NCBI RefSeq assembly: GCF_001269385.1
Contig: NZ_CXOO01000003.1
Coordinates: 1 to 64,000, forward strand
Reading direction: 5' to 3'
Source: Limnohabitans sp. DM1
Lineage (GTDB): Bacteria > Pseudomonadota > Gammaproteobacteria > Burkholderiales > Burkholderiaceae_C
DNA: 64,000 nt
A model generated the notes under the pieces. That model saw only the letters and a program-made list of their open reading frames with translations. It did not search any database and was not told the DNA's origin. Positions within the stretch are counted from its first letter, which is position 1; each line of letters opens with the position of its first letter. Position numbers and translations under genes: made by a program. This document shows, one piece after another, positions 9,693-18,863 of this stretch.

Positions 9693-9881
9693 GTTGCCCC
9701 CTGCTTGAGGCCTTGCTGGCCTTCTGAGAGATGTTTTGTAACATGAATAAAGCGCCCAAACAATATTTTTGAATACCAAATAATTCTTTATTGAATTTTC
9801 AAGTGCGACCTGAGAGGTGAAGGATTTTTATAATGGCAGGCGCCTTGCATCCTGCATGGCGCCCCCCACCGCCTCCCATTT
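9693..9881. promoter_or_regulatory. Divergent pilM / mrcA promoter region
   Basis: A 189-bp gap between divergent starts, clearly more AT-rich than its surroundings (for example caatatttttgaataccaaa near 9760). It should hold promoters for both operons. I cannot assign individual -35/-10 boxes with confidence, and see no repeat or operator palindrome. Confidence 0.5.
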
Positions 9882-12272
9882 ATGCCATCCAAAGACACCC
9901 CCCCTTCTGAAAAGCAGCGCCCAAGCGACGCAGCCAGTCCATCCCGGGTGCCCTCCTGGCTGGTGAAATTGGCCCTGTGGGTCATGGGCATCGTGGCGGC
10001 GGGCCTGGCCAGTATCATGCTGGTGGTGGGTGTGGCCATGGTGGTCGCCTATCCCAATTTGCCCGACATCTCGGACCTGGCCGACTACAAACCCAAGCTG
10101 CCGCTGCGCATCTACACCGCCGATGGCGTGTTAATGGGCGAGTTTGGCGAGGAGCGGCGCAACCTTACACCCATCAAGGACATTCCCCTGGTCATGAAAA
10201 ACGCGGTGCTGTCCATCGAAGACAACCGCTTTTACCAGCACGGGGGCGTGGACTATATCGGCATTTTGCGCGCCGGTTTGGCCAACATCGGGCGCGCCAA
10301 AAGCCAGGGGGCATCGACCATCACCATGCAGGTGGCACGCAATGTGTACCTGTCATCCGAGAAGACATTCACCCGCAAGATTTATGAAATTTTGCTGACC
10401 TACAAGCTCGAACACATGCTGACCAAGGACCAGATACTGGAGGTCTACATGAACCAGATTTATCTGGGCAACCGAGCCTATGGTTTTGCCTCGGCGGCAG
10501 AGGCTTATTTTGGCAAATCGCTCAAGGACATCAGCATTGCCGAAGCGGCCATGCTGGCCGGGCTACCCAAGGCGCCATCGGCCTACAACCCGATCAGTAA
10601 CCCCAAACGCGCCCGCTCACGCCAGCTCTACATCATCGAGCGCATGGAGAGCTTCAACTACATCACACCTGAACAGGCTAAAGCCGCCAAAGCCGAGCCG
10701 CTGAATCTGCGCAACGCCGGTGACAAACGCACCCTGCACGCCGAATACGTGGCCGAAACCGTGCGCCAGATGGTGTTTGCCCAGTACGGCCAGGACACCT
10801 ACACCCGGGGCCTGAACGTCTACACGACGATACAGTCCACCGAGCAAATGGCCGCCTACAAGGCACTGCGCCAAGGCATCATGGACTTCGAAAGTCGCCA
10901 GATTTACCGGGGGCCGGAAAAATTCGTCGATCTTCCAGCAGACCCCAAGAAGATGGAAGACGCCATCGACGATGCGCTGGAAGACCACCCCGACAACGGC
11001 GATGTGATGTCGGCCGTGGTGCTCGAAGCCTCGCCGCGCAAAGTGGTGGTGGTGCGCCAGAACGGCGAGCAAATCAGCATCACCGGCGATGGCCTCAAGC
11101 CTGTGCAATCGGGTTTGTCTGAAAAAGCCCCCCCAGCCAAACAACTGCGCAAGGGCGCCGTGATTCGCGTCACCCAAACCCCAAAAGGCCTGTGGATGAT
11201 CACGCAACTGCCCGAAGTGGAAGGCGCTTTTGTGGCCATCACACCCCAGACCGGCGCCATCCGTGCCCTGGTGGGCGGCTTTGACTACGCCAAAAACAAG
11301 TTCAACCACGTCACGCAGGCCTGGCGCCAGCCGGGTTCGAGCTTCAAGCCCTTCATTTATTCGGCTGCCCTTGAAAAAGGCTTTACCCCGGCCACCGTGG
11401 TCAACGATGCCCCCTTGTTTTTTGACGCGGGCGTGACCGGCGGCCAGCCTTGGGAGCCCAAAAACTACGACGGCACCTTTGACGGCCCCATGTCGCTGCG
11501 CCGGGGCTTGGCCAAGTCCAAAAACATGGTCTCCATCCGCGTGCTGCAGTCGGTGGGCGCACGCAATGCGCAAGAGTGGATCACCCGCTTTGGCTTTGAC
11601 GAAGACAAACACCCGGCCTACCTGACCATGGCGCTGGGCGCGGGATCGGTCACGCCCATGCAGATGGCCACGGCTTATGCGGTGTTTGCCAACGGTGGCT
11701 ACCGCCTGCCACCACACCTGATCACTCGCATCAGCGACTTCAAGGACCGGGTGTTGGTGGACAGCCCTCTGCCCACGCAAATGACCGAAGAACAGCACAC
11801 CTTGCCCGAGCGCAACGCCTTTGTCATGAGCAGCCTGCTGCAAGAGGTGACCCGCTCAGGCACCGCCGCACGGGCCCAGTCCATGCTGCGCAGGCCCGAT
11901 GTGTATGGCAAAACCGGCACCACCAACGACTCAATGGACGCCTGGTTTGCGGGCTACCAGCCGCGCCTGGCAGCGGTGGTCTGGATGGGCTACGACACCC
12001 CGCGCAAGCTGGGTGACCGCGAAACCGGCGGCGGCCTGAGCCTGCCGGTCTGGATCAATTTCATGGAAACGGCCCTGCGCGGCGTCCCGGTGTCCGAGCC
12101 GCCCGTGCCCGAAGGCGTGGTCAACGTGAACGGCGACTGGATGTTTGACGAGTTTGCCAAAGGCGGCGGCATCAGTACCTTGGGCACAGGCCATGAAGGC
12201 ACCGCCAAAGCCCCGGCCCCAGTGCCGCCCGGCGAAGAGAAAAGCAAGATCCTCGACCTGTTCCGAAACTGA
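9882..12272 (+). CDS. mrcA: Penicillin-binding protein 1A (bifunctional peptidoglycan synthase)
   Basis: Class A PBP that polymerises glycan strands and cross-links peptides, anchored in the inner membrane. It has 796 residues. The membrane helix is at about 28-56. The GT51 domain carries the catalytic Glu113 in SIEDNRFYQHGGVD, plus QGASTITMQ. An OB-like insert spans about 330-430. The transpeptidase domain has Ser486 in GSSFKPF, SKN at about 545, and KTGT beginning at Lys677. It faces pilM, as in many proteobacteria. Confidence 0.97.
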   Translation: MPSKDTPPSEKQRPSDAASPSRVPSWLVKLALWVMGIVAAGLASIMLVVGVAMVVAYPNLPDISDLADYKPKLPLRIYTADGVLMGEFGEERRNLTPIKDIPLVMKNAVLSIEDNRFYQHGGVDYIGILRAGLANIGRAKSQGASTITMQVARNVYLSSEKTFTRKIYEILLTYKLEHMLTKDQILEVYMNQIYLGNRAYGFASAAEAYFGKSLKDISIAEAAMLAGLPKAPSAYNPISNPKRARSRQLYIIERMESFNYITPEQAKAAKAEPLNLRNAGDKRTLHAEYVAETVRQMVFAQYGQDTYTRGLNVYTTIQSTEQMAAYKALRQGIMDFESRQIYRGPEKFVDLPADPKKMEDAIDDALEDHPDNGDVMSAVVLEASPRKVVVVRQNGEQISITGDGLKPVQSGLSEKAPPAKQLRKGAVIRVTQTPKGLWMITQLPEVEGAFVAITPQTGAIRALVGGFDYAKNKFNHVTQAWRQPGSSFKPFIYSAALEKGFTPATVVNDAPLFFDAGVTGGQPWEPKNYDGTFDGPMSLRRGLAKSKNMVSIRVLQSVGARNAQEWITRFGFDEDKHPAYLTMALGAGSVTPMQMATAYAVFANGGYRLPPHLITRISDFKDRVLVDSPLPTQMTEEQHTLPERNAFVMSSLLQEVTRSGTAARAQSMLRRPDVYGKTGTTNDSMDAWFAGYQPRLAAVVWMGYDTPRKLGDRETGGGLSLPVWINFMETALRGVPVSEPPVPEGVVNVNGDWMFDEFAKGGGISTLGTGHEGTAKAPAPVPPGEEKSKILDLFRN

Positions 12273-12383
12273 GTCGGCGCTGTGCCCCGACCTACATATG
12301 CAGGGCCCCGTAGGTCGGCACTCGCAGAGTCCAACGTTTGTCGGCTTCGGTACAGGCCTGATGTAGGGTTTGAAGCCGCCGAC
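12273..12383. repeat. Family-1 intergenic palindromic repeats (mrcA-cyaY gap)
   Basis: This stretch between the convergent ends of mrcA and cyaY is entirely repeat-like. It includes gtaggtcggcactcgcagag at 12311 and a gccgccgacctacag end at 12374-12388 that runs to the cyaY stop. A hairpin here could terminate both genes, but no T-tract is evident. Confidence 0.75.
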
Positions 12384-12716
12384 CTACAGCTGGGCAAACA
12401 CCAGTTCTTGCCCAGCCTGCTCAGAGGCATAACGCGACAGGCTCTGCCAGAACTCGCCTTGGCCCTTGGTGTCCATCCAGAGAGTGCCGTCGAATTTGTA
12501 GTGGAAGCCGCCACAGCGGGCTGCCAGCCAGACTTCATGCAGGGGCTTTTGCAGATTGACCACGATTTGGCTGCGGTTGGGAAAGGTGAGCGTGATCATG
12601 CCGCCCACACGTTGGTTATCGACATCGGCATCTGTGTCGTCGTTCAGGCGGTCGCAACTCGTCTCGATGCCCGCCAACAGGCGCTCCGCGTGGTCCAGGA
12701 ATTCAAGGTCGGTCAT
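12384..12716 (-). CDS. cyaY: Frataxin-like iron-sulfur cluster assembly protein CyaY
   Basis: Binds iron and regulates the IscS-IscU cluster assembly machine. At 110 residues it has the standard length. The acidic first helix ([21 protein letters not shown]) and the frataxin segment [20 protein letters not shown] followed by W(M)[13 protein letters not shown] are clear. It is divergent from lptM with a 12-bp gap between start codons, a widely conserved arrangement. Confidence 0.95.
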   Translation of the reverse strand: MTDLEFLDHAERLLAGIETSCDRLNDDTDADVDNQRVGGMITLTFPNRSQIVVNLQKPLHEVWLAARCGGFHYKFDGTLWMDTKGQGEFWQSLSRYASEQAGQELVFAQL

Positions 12717-12728
12717 TACAATCGCTGC

Positions 12729-13004
12729 ATGTTGAAGGTATCCAGGATTCTAGTCACGTCACTTGCCCTTGCTGGGGGTACGGCTGTGTTGAGCGCTTGC
12801 GGTCAAAAGGGGCCGCTGCTCATGCCCAACACCCCCGAATCGGTTGGGCGCGCCACCTTGCTCGAAGCCCTCAACCCCTGGCACCAAAAACCAGCAACAT
12901 CGCCAAAGCCGCCAGCCCAACCGGCTGCGCCTGCGCTGCAGCCGCCAGATCAAACCCCTGCAGACCCCTCCGATTTGCCCGGCGTGCCACCTCGGGCACC
13001 ATAA
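12729..13004 (+). CDS. lptM: Small outer-membrane lipoprotein LptM (YifL-like)
   Basis: A 91-residue lipoprotein. The signal peptide ends in the lipobox LSAC at about residues 20-23, followed at once by GQKGPLLMP, the conserved core of the LptM family, which in E. coli assists maturation of the LptDE lipopolysaccharide translocon. The rest is Pro/Ala-rich and poorly conserved. It lies between cyaY and lysA, its usual neighbours. The start ATG 12729 was chosen because the longer upstream frame overlaps cyaY in antisense and has no signal peptide. Confidence 0.9.
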   Translation: MLKVSRILVTSLALAGGTAVLSACGQKGPLLMPNTPESVGRATLLEALNPWHQKPATSPKPPAQPAAPALQPPDQTPADPSDLPGVPPRAP

Positions 13005-13062
13005 CGGCAGGACGCACGACCTGCCCCTCCTTCCCCCCCCATTTGTCCCTTCTGAAGCGCAC

Positions 13063-14346
13063 ATGAACACCCCCATCAACGCCACCTTGCCCGGCCAACC
13101 CCACATCGCCTATTCGGGCGATCAGCTCATGGTCGAAAGCCTGCGCCTGTCTGAGCTGGCTCGCCAACACGGCACACCCTTGTTTGTGTACTCCAAAGCC
13201 GCCATGCTCTCGGCCCTGGCCGCCTACCAACGTGGCTTTGCCGGACGCCAGGCGCAAATTTGCTACGCCATGAAGGCCAACTCCAGCCTGGCCATCTTGC
13301 AGGTGTTTGCCGATGCCGGTTGCGGCTTTGACATCGTCTCGGGCGGCGAGCTGGCCCGCGTGCTGGCTGCGGGCGGCGACCCGGCCAAGGTGATTTTTTC
13401 AGGCGTGGGCAAAACCCGCCATGAGATGAAACAGGCCCTGCAAGTGGGCATTGGCTGTTTCAACGTTGAAAGCGAAGCCGAACTCGATGTGCTCAGCGCC
13501 GTGGCGGTGGACCTGGGCAAAGTGGCCCCGGTCAGCCTGCGCGTGAACCCCAATGTGGACCCCAAAACCCACCCCTACATCTCGACCGGTCTGAAAGGCA
13601 ACAAATTCGGTATTGCCCACGAAGAAGCGCTGCGTGCCTACCGCCATGCGGCCAGCCTGCCCGGCCTGAAGGTGGTGGGCATCGACTGCCACATCGGCTC
13701 GCAAATCACAGACAGCACGCCCTATCTGGACGCCATGGACCGCGTGCTGGACCTGGTGGCCGAGGTTGAAGCGGCGGGCATCCCCATCCACCACATCGAC
13801 TTTGGCGGCGGCTTGGGCATCAACTACAACGGCGACACCCCGCCCGAGGCCGATGCGCTGTGGGCGCAGCTGCTGGCCAAACTCGATGCCCGGGGTTACG
13901 GCCAGCGCCAGCTGATGATCGAGCCCGGCCGCTCACTGGTGGGCAATGCGGGCGTGTGCCTGACCGAGGTGCTGTATCTGAAGCCCGGCGAACAAAAGAA
14001 CTTTTGCATCGTCGACGCCGCCATGAACGATCTGCCCCGCCCCGCCATGTACCAGGCCTTCCACCAGATCGTGCCCGTGCAACCGCGCTCAGGTGATGGT
14101 GTGGTGTACGACGTGGTCGGCCCGGTGTGCGAAAGCGGCGACTGGATCGGCCGCGACCGTCAGCTGCTGGTGCAAGCCGGTGATGTACTCGCCGTGCTGT
14201 CGGCAGGCGCTTACTGCATGAGCATGGCCAGCAACTACAACACCCGCGGCCGCGCCGCCGAAATCCTGGTCGATGGCACAAAGGCCCACCTGATTCGCCA
14301 GCGCGAATCGGCGTTTGACACCTTTGCGCTGGAGCAGCTGGTCTGA
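13063..14346 (+). CDS. lysA: Diaminopimelate decarboxylase
   Basis: Last step of lysine synthesis: PLP-dependent decarboxylation of meso-diaminopimelate. At 427 residues it has the typical length. The PLP lysine is in ICYAMKANSSLAIL. Other fold-type III landmarks are the HIGSQI His, FGGGLGINY, EPGRSLVGNAG, and the C-terminal VCESGDWIGRDRQL and SAGAYCMSMASNYNTRGR. It follows lptM by 58 bp and is probably co-transcribed. Confidence 0.97.
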   Translation: MNTPINATLPGQPHIAYSGDQLMVESLRLSELARQHGTPLFVYSKAAMLSALAAYQRGFAGRQAQICYAMKANSSLAILQVFADAGCGFDIVSGGELARVLAAGGDPAKVIFSGVGKTRHEMKQALQVGIGCFNVESEAELDVLSAVAVDLGKVAPVSLRVNPNVDPKTHPYISTGLKGNKFGIAHEEALRAYRHAASLPGLKVVGIDCHIGSQITDSTPYLDAMDRVLDLVAEVEAAGIPIHHIDFGGGLGINYNGDTPPEADALWAQLLAKLDARGYGQRQLMIEPGRSLVGNAGVCLTEVLYLKPGEQKNFCIVDAAMNDLPRPAMYQAFHQIVPVQPRSGDGVVYDVVGPVCESGDWIGRDRQLLVQAGDVLAVLSAGAYCMSMASNYNTRGRAAEILVDGTKAHLIRQRESAFDTFALEQLV

Positions 14347-14354
14347 GGCCCAGG

Positions 14355-14384
14355 TGTCGGACTCTGCGAGTACCGACCTACCCA
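14355..14384. repeat. Family-1 intergenic repeat after lysA
   Basis: A single unit, gtcggactctgcgagtaccg followed by acctac, the reverse complement of the copies at 2491 and 12311. The rest of the gap to 14540 holds AT-rich sequence with nothing further recognised. Confidence 0.75.
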
Positions 14385-14540
14385 TTCAATGCGCATTGAC
14401 TTCGCACACAGCCTGCCCCGTCACACAGCAGATCGTGATGGGCGGACAAGCCTTCATAGATACTTCAAGCTAAACCATTGTCAAATAACAGGATTTTCAA
14501 AAATCAAAAGGTTTCATTCCTAGATATATCTGCTCACAAA

Positions 14541-15134
14541 CTACCGCCGCAAGGCTCGCCAGGCCAGCAAACCCGCCAGAACACCCGCATACACCAAAAC
14601 CTCGGCAAAGTCCTGTTTGCCCGCGCGCATCCACCAAAAGTGCAGCACGGCCAGCACGGCCACCGCATAAACACCCCGGTGCAGCAGCTGCCAGCGCCTG
14701 CCGCCCAGCCAGCGCACGGCCCGGTTGAAAGAGGTGGCGGCCAGCGCCAGCAAGATCACAAAGGCACTGAAGCCCAGCCAGATGAAGGGGCGCTTGAAGA
14801 GGTCTTGCAAGGTGTCGGCCAGGTCAAAGCCCATGTCAAACCAGGCGTAGCACAGCAGGTGCACGCTGGCATAAGCGAACACCAGCAAACCCAGCATGCG
14901 CCGAAATCGCAGCAATTCTGGCCAGCCCAGCCAGGTGCGCAAAGGGCTCACGACCAGCACCACACAAAGGCTGCGCAGTGTCCAGTCGCCCGTGGCGCGG
15001 ATCAAGGCTTCGGCGGGGTTGGGGCCCAACTGGTCTTGCAGCGTCTGCAACACCAGCCAGGCCAGGGGCAGCAGCCCCACCGACAGCAGCGCCCACCAGG
15101 CTGCAGGGTGGCGCAATGCGGCCCTCATGGTCAT
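14541..15134 (-). CDS. msrQ: Heme-binding membrane subunit MsrQ of methionine sulfoxide reductase
   Basis: Passes electrons from the quinone pool or flavin reductase to periplasmic MsrP. A 197-residue protein with about six membrane helices. It carries the heme-ligand His pattern of the ferric-reductase-like family (YASVHLLCYAWFD, WQLLHRGVYAVAVLAVLHFWWM) and the RRMLGLLVF segment typical of YedZ/MsrQ. The start shares one base with the msrP stop, indicating coupling. Confidence 0.93.
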   Translation of the reverse strand: MTMRAALRHPAAWWALLSVGLLPLAWLVLQTLQDQLGPNPAEALIRATGDWTLRSLCVVLVVSPLRTWLGWPELLRFRRMLGLLVFAYASVHLLCYAWFDMGFDLADTLQDLFKRPFIWLGFSAFVILLALAATSFNRAVRWLGGRRWQLLHRGVYAVAVLAVLHFWWMRAGKQDFAEVLVYAGVLAGLLAWRALRR

Positions 15135-16132
15135 CAGAAAAATTTCTTCAAATCCATGCCGGCGTAGAGCTGCCCGACCTGCGGCTCATAGCCATTGAAC
15201 ATGAGCGTCTTGCGTTTTTTGGCCAACAGACCGTCTTCGCCAATGCGCCGTTCGGTGGCTTGACTCCAGCGCGGGTGGTCCACCAGCGGGTTCACGTTGG
15301 AATAAAAGCCGTACTCCTGCGGCGCGGCTTTCTCCCAGGAAGACAGGGGCTGCTTGTCCAGAAAGCGGATTTTGACCAGGCTCTTGCCGCTTTTGAAACC
15401 ATATTTCCAGGGCACCACCAGGCGCAAAGGCGCGCCATTTTGCTTGGGCATGACTTCGCCATACATGCCAAACGCCAGCAAGCTCAAGGGGTGCATGGCC
15501 TCGTCCATGCGCAAGCCTTCCACATAAGGCCAGTCCAGCGCCCCGCCGCGCACACCGCGCATGGTCTTGGGGTCAGCCTGGGTCACGAACTCCACAAACT
15601 TGGCCCCCGGCTGGGGCTCCACCCGCCGGATCAGGTCCGACAGCGAATACCCGATCCAGGGAATCACCATGGACCAGCCTTCCACACAGCGCAGCCGGTA
15701 AATGCGCTCTTGCATGGCGCCCCACTTCATGAGGTCTTCCAGGGCGTAGCGTCCGGGCTTTTTCACCAAGCCTTCAATCTCCACTGTCCAGGGTTGGGTA
15801 TTCAAGGTGTGAGCGTATTTGGCCGGATCGGCTTTGTCGGTGCCAAATTCGTAAAAGTTGTTGTACGTGGTGGCGTCTTTGTAGGCCGTGGGCTTGTCCA
15901 TCGTCATGGCGCCGGGCACATTGGAAGGCACAAACGGCAAGGCCACCCCGCCCCCACCCGCACGGGCACCCTGCGCCCAGGCGCTGCGCTCGGCCCAGGT
16001 GGCCAAAGACAGCCCGGCAGAGCCTGCTGCCATGCGGCGCAACACGTCACGCCGCGATTGGTACACCTGCACGGGGGTGATCTCGCTGGACACGGGATGC
16101 ACAAAAGCTTTGTCAGATGAAAAAATCAGCAT
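15134..16132 (-). CDS. msrP: Periplasmic methionine sulfoxide reductase, molybdenum subunit MsrP
   Basis: Molybdopterin enzyme that repairs oxidised methionines in periplasmic proteins together with MsrQ. A Tat signal is visible ([15 protein letters not shown] then a hydrophobic stretch to AWAQ). The molybdenum-coordinating Cys is in [11 protein letters not shown]. Other family segments are [12 protein letters not shown] and [14 protein letters not shown]. About 332 residues from ATG 16132. Confidence 0.95.
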   Translation of the reverse strand: MLIFSSDKAFVHPVSSEITPVQVYQSRRDVLRRMAAGSAGLSLATWAERSAWAQGARAGGGGVALPFVPSNVPGAMTMDKPTAYKDATTYNNFYEFGTDKADPAKYAHTLNTQPWTVEIEGLVKKPGRYALEDLMKWGAMQERIYRLRCVEGWSMVIPWIGYSLSDLIRRVEPQPGAKFVEFVTQADPKTMRGVRGGALDWPYVEGLRMDEAMHPLSLLAFGMYGEVMPKQNGAPLRLVVPWKYGFKSGKSLVKIRFLDKQPLSSWEKAAPQEYGFYSNVNPLVDHPRWSQATERRIGEDGLLAKKRKTLMFNGYEPQVGQLYAGMDLKKFF

Positions 16133-16349
16133 GAGCACCTCTGGGGAATAAACAAGCATTGGATTGTCAAGGTTTTAAACACCTTGTGCTGCCCCCCCCA
16201 TACCCAACGTATCGGAACCCGGGTATCCCCCCTTTGTGCGCCCCGTTGCGCAAGACCTGCGGTCCAACAGGCAAGCGTCCTCTATCTCACCCAAAGCGCC
16301 ATGTTGTTAATTTGATAAGATGCTCTTATTTTCGTTAATTTCACTAAAT

Positions 16350-16730
16350 ATGACAAGCCAAGCGATCATTGAAGTGGTCGACGACAACGAAGACATTCGG
16401 CAGATGTTGTGCTTGGTGCTGGACGCGCATGGCTTCAAAGTACGCACCCATTGTGGCGGTCACGAATATCTGAGTGCACAGCGCTCTTGCGGCCCCAGAG
16501 TGATGCTGCTGGATATCCGAATGCCCAAGATGAGCGGTATCGAATTGCACGCCAACATGCGCCAGGCGGGCGATGACATCCCGGTGATTTTCATGAGCGG
16601 CGAAAGCTTGCCCCATGAAACCATGGCCGCCCAGGAAACCGGCGCCATCGCCTTCATGTGGAAACCCTTTCGCACCGAGCAAATGCTCAAAGCCATTGCG
16701 CAGGGCCTTCAGACCTTCCAGTCAGCCTGA
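16350..16730 (+). CDS. Single-domain response regulator
   Basis: A stand-alone CheY/FixJ-type receiver of 126 residues. The acidic pair is in VDDNEDI, the phospho-acceptor Asp in MLLDIRMPKMSG, the conserved Ser in FMSGES, and Lys in WKPF. There is no output domain and no histidine kinase next to it, so its partner is unknown. ATG 16350 is preferred over 16320, which would add an atypical hydrophobic leader. Confidence 0.85.
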   Translation: MTSQAIIEVVDDNEDIRQMLCLVLDAHGFKVRTHCGGHEYLSAQRSCGPRVMLLDIRMPKMSGIELHANMRQAGDDIPVIFMSGESLPHETMAAQETGAIAFMWKPFRTEQMLKAIAQGLQTFQSA

Positions 16731-16769
16731 AATCGGCCATTCAGCGGCAGACTCGGTGCACGCCCAAGG

Positions 16770-18191
16770 TCAAATCAAGCGCACCTTCACACTTTTGCCC
16801 TTGATCTTGCCGCGCGAAAGCTGCGCCTCGACCTTTTTGGCCAACTCGGCCTGCACCGCCACATAGGTCGAAAACTCGTTCACATTGATCTTGCCGACCT
16901 GCTCACGGGTCAGGCCGCATTCACCCGCCAGCGCGCCCATCACATCACCCGCGCGGATTTTTTCTTTGCGCCCCCCCACAATTTGAAGGGTTCGCATGGG
17001 GGGCTGCAAAGGGCCACCTGCGGCAGCGGTCAGCCCCGACAACGGCGCCCACTGGGACTCGCGGCCCTGCATCACCTCAATCTTGCCGACCGCGCCCATC
17101 TCGTCCATGCTCGCCAGCGTGAGCGCCAGGCCTTCCGCATCACCCCGGCCGGTGCGGCCAATGCGGTGAATGTGTATTTCAGGGTCGGGCGTCACGTCCA
17201 CGTTGATCACGGCTTCCAGGCCTTCCACATCCAGCCCGCGTGAGGCCACATCGGTGGCCACCAGCACCGAACAACTGCGGTTGGCAAACTGCACCAGCAC
17301 CTGGTCGCGCTCGCGCTGCTCCAACTCGCCAAACAGCGCTAACGCGCTGTAGCCCTGCGCCTGCAAGACCGCCACCAGGTCACGGCACTGCTGTTTGGTG
17401 TTGCAAAACGCGAGGGTGCGGTCAGGGCGGAAATGCGCCAGCAACTTGGATACCGCATCCAGGCGCTGGCTTTCGCTCACTTCGTAAAACACCTGGTGGA
17501 TCTTGTGCGCGCTGTGCTGCGCCTCGACCTTGACGGTCTGCGGCGAGCGCATGAACTGCGCCGCCAGCTTGGCAATGCCCTCAGGGTAGGTGGCCGAAAA
17601 CAGCAGGGTCTGGCGGTCTTTGGCGCACTGGCGCACCACCTTGGCGATGTCGTCGAAAAAGCCCATGTCCAGCATGCGGTCGGCTTCGTCCAGCACCAGC
17701 GTGTTCACCTCAGCCAAGCTCAACGAACCTCGCTCCAGGTGGTCCAGGATGCGGCCGGGTGTGCCCACCACCACATCGGCACCGTGCTCTAGGCTCACCG
17801 TCTGGCCGCGCAGGGCCACACCGCCGCACAACGTGACAACTTTCACGTTCTGGCGGGCACGAGCCAGGCGACGGATTTCTTGGGTGACTTGGTCGGCCAA
17901 CTCACGCGTGGGGCACAGCACCACTGCCTGCACAGGAGCGCTGGGCGAACCTGCGCTTTGCAGGCGCTCAATCAGGGGCAGGCCAAAGGCGGCGGTTTTG
18001 CCACTGCCCGTGCTGGCTTGGGCGATCAGGTCTTGCCCTGCCAGCGTGAGCGGCAGGCTGGCCGCCTGGATGGGTGTCATCTGGGTGTAGCCCAGTTGTT
18101 CGAGGTTTTGGAGCGTGGCGGGGGCCAGGGCGAGCTGATCGAAGCGAGAGGTCATCGGGACAAGCGGCTCGGCGGGGGTTGTTGAAGTCAT
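16770..18191 (-). CDS. dbpA: ATP-dependent RNA helicase DbpA
   Basis: DEAD-box helicase that acts in large-subunit ribosome assembly through 23S rRNA hairpin 92. The motifs run in order: Q motif with YTQMTPIQAASLP, ASTGSGKT, PTRELADQ, TPGR, DEAD, SAT, and HRIGRTGR. The C-terminal DbpA RNA-binding domain gives specificity (KIRAGDVMGALAGECGLTREQVGKINV ... GKIKGKSVKVRLI). ATG 18191 or 18155 could be the start. The flanks are a lone receiver gene and dtd. Confidence 0.93.
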   Translation of the reverse strand: MTSTTPAEPLVPMTSRFDQLALAPATLQNLEQLGYTQMTPIQAASLPLTLAGQDLIAQASTGSGKTAAFGLPLIERLQSAGSPSAPVQAVVLCPTRELADQVTQEIRRLARARQNVKVVTLCGGVALRGQTVSLEHGADVVVGTPGRILDHLERGSLSLAEVNTLVLDEADRMLDMGFFDDIAKVVRQCAKDRQTLLFSATYPEGIAKLAAQFMRSPQTVKVEAQHSAHKIHQVFYEVSESQRLDAVSKLLAHFRPDRTLAFCNTKQQCRDLVAVLQAQGYSALALFGELEQRERDQVLVQFANRSCSVLVATDVASRGLDVEGLEAVINVDVTPDPEIHIHRIGRTGRGDAEGLALTLASMDEMGAVGKIEVMQGRESQWAPLSGLTAAAGGPLQPPMRTLQIVGGRKEKIRAGDVMGALAGECGLTREQVGKINVNEFSTYVAVQAELAKKVEAQLSRGKIKGKSVKVRLI

Positions 18192-18321
18192 GCGGGGATT
18201 ATCGTTGCCGGGTTCACAAGGTGTGTTGACGTGAGGCATCGCCGCGATGTTTGCTTGCGCAGCAGATGTGCTGCGGGCCAACGGCCTTAGCCCCGAAGTG
18301 TGCCTGTGCCGATGCAAACAT

Positions 18322-18350
18322 TGTCGGAGCTGAAGCTCCGACCTACGGGG
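18322..18350. repeat. Family-1 intergenic repeat upstream of dbpA
   Basis: Contains tgtcggagctgaagctccga followed by cctacgggg, a near-perfect hairpin (tcggagct/agctccga). It lies in the gap between dtd and dbpA. The remaining bases of the gap (18192-18321) show nothing recognisable. Confidence 0.7.
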
Positions 18351-18376
18351 GCAATGGTGGTTGGCCTGGGACGGAC

Positions 18377-18820
18377 TCAAGCGCTCATGCGCAGGGGGAT
18401 GGTGATGGGGCCGTCGTTGATGAGGGCGACTTTCATGTCGGCGGCGAAGCGGCCGGTTTGCACCAAGGGGTGGGCTTTTTGGGCTTGGGCCACAAAGTGC
18501 TCATAAAGTCGGCGGCCTTCTTCGGGCGCTGCGGCCTGGGTGAAGCTGGGGCGGTTGCCACCGGCCACATCGGCGGCCAATGTGAATTGGCTGACCACGA
18601 GCAGGCCGCCGCCCACATCCTGCACGCTGCGGTTCATCTTGCCCGCCTCGTCGCTGAAGATGCGCAGTTTGAGCATCTTGGCCAGCATCTTGTCGGACAC
18701 CGCGTCGGTGTCGCCTTTTTCGGCACACAGCAGCACGAGCAAGCCTGCGCCGATCTGACCGATCACTTCCCCGTCCACGCGCACGCTGGCTTCGCTCACG
18801 CGCTGCAGTACCGCGATCAT
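18377..18820 (-). CDS. dtd: D-aminoacyl-tRNA deacylase
   Basis: Hydrolyses D-amino acids (and Gly) mischarged on tRNA. At 147 residues it has the full standard length. The N-terminal [17 protein letters not shown], the SQFTLAAD active-site motif and the cross-subunit NDGPITIPL motif (Gly-cisPro, NxGPVT type) are all present. It sits 43 bp downstream of tyrS and may be co-transcribed with it. Confidence 0.96.
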   Translation of the reverse strand: MIAVLQRVSEASVRVDGEVIGQIGAGLLVLLCAEKGDTDAVSDKMLAKMLKLRIFSDEAGKMNRSVQDVGGGLLVVSQFTLAADVAGGNRPSFTQAAAPEEGRRLYEHFVAQAQKAHPLVQTGRFAADMKVALINDGPITIPLRMSA

Positions 18821-18863
18821 TTCAAGACACCGTCAGTGCACATGAGCGGACAAACGAAGGGCA

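Noticed and set aside
10617..11843. Long open frame antisense to mrcA; similar ones antisense to ahcY (32531-33928), prfC (34960-36666), uvrA (55025-56563) and the MHS transporter (58502-60631)
   Set aside because: They are by-products of high-GC third positions in the real genes: no ribosome site, atypical composition rich in His, Arg and Gly, and no recognisable domains.
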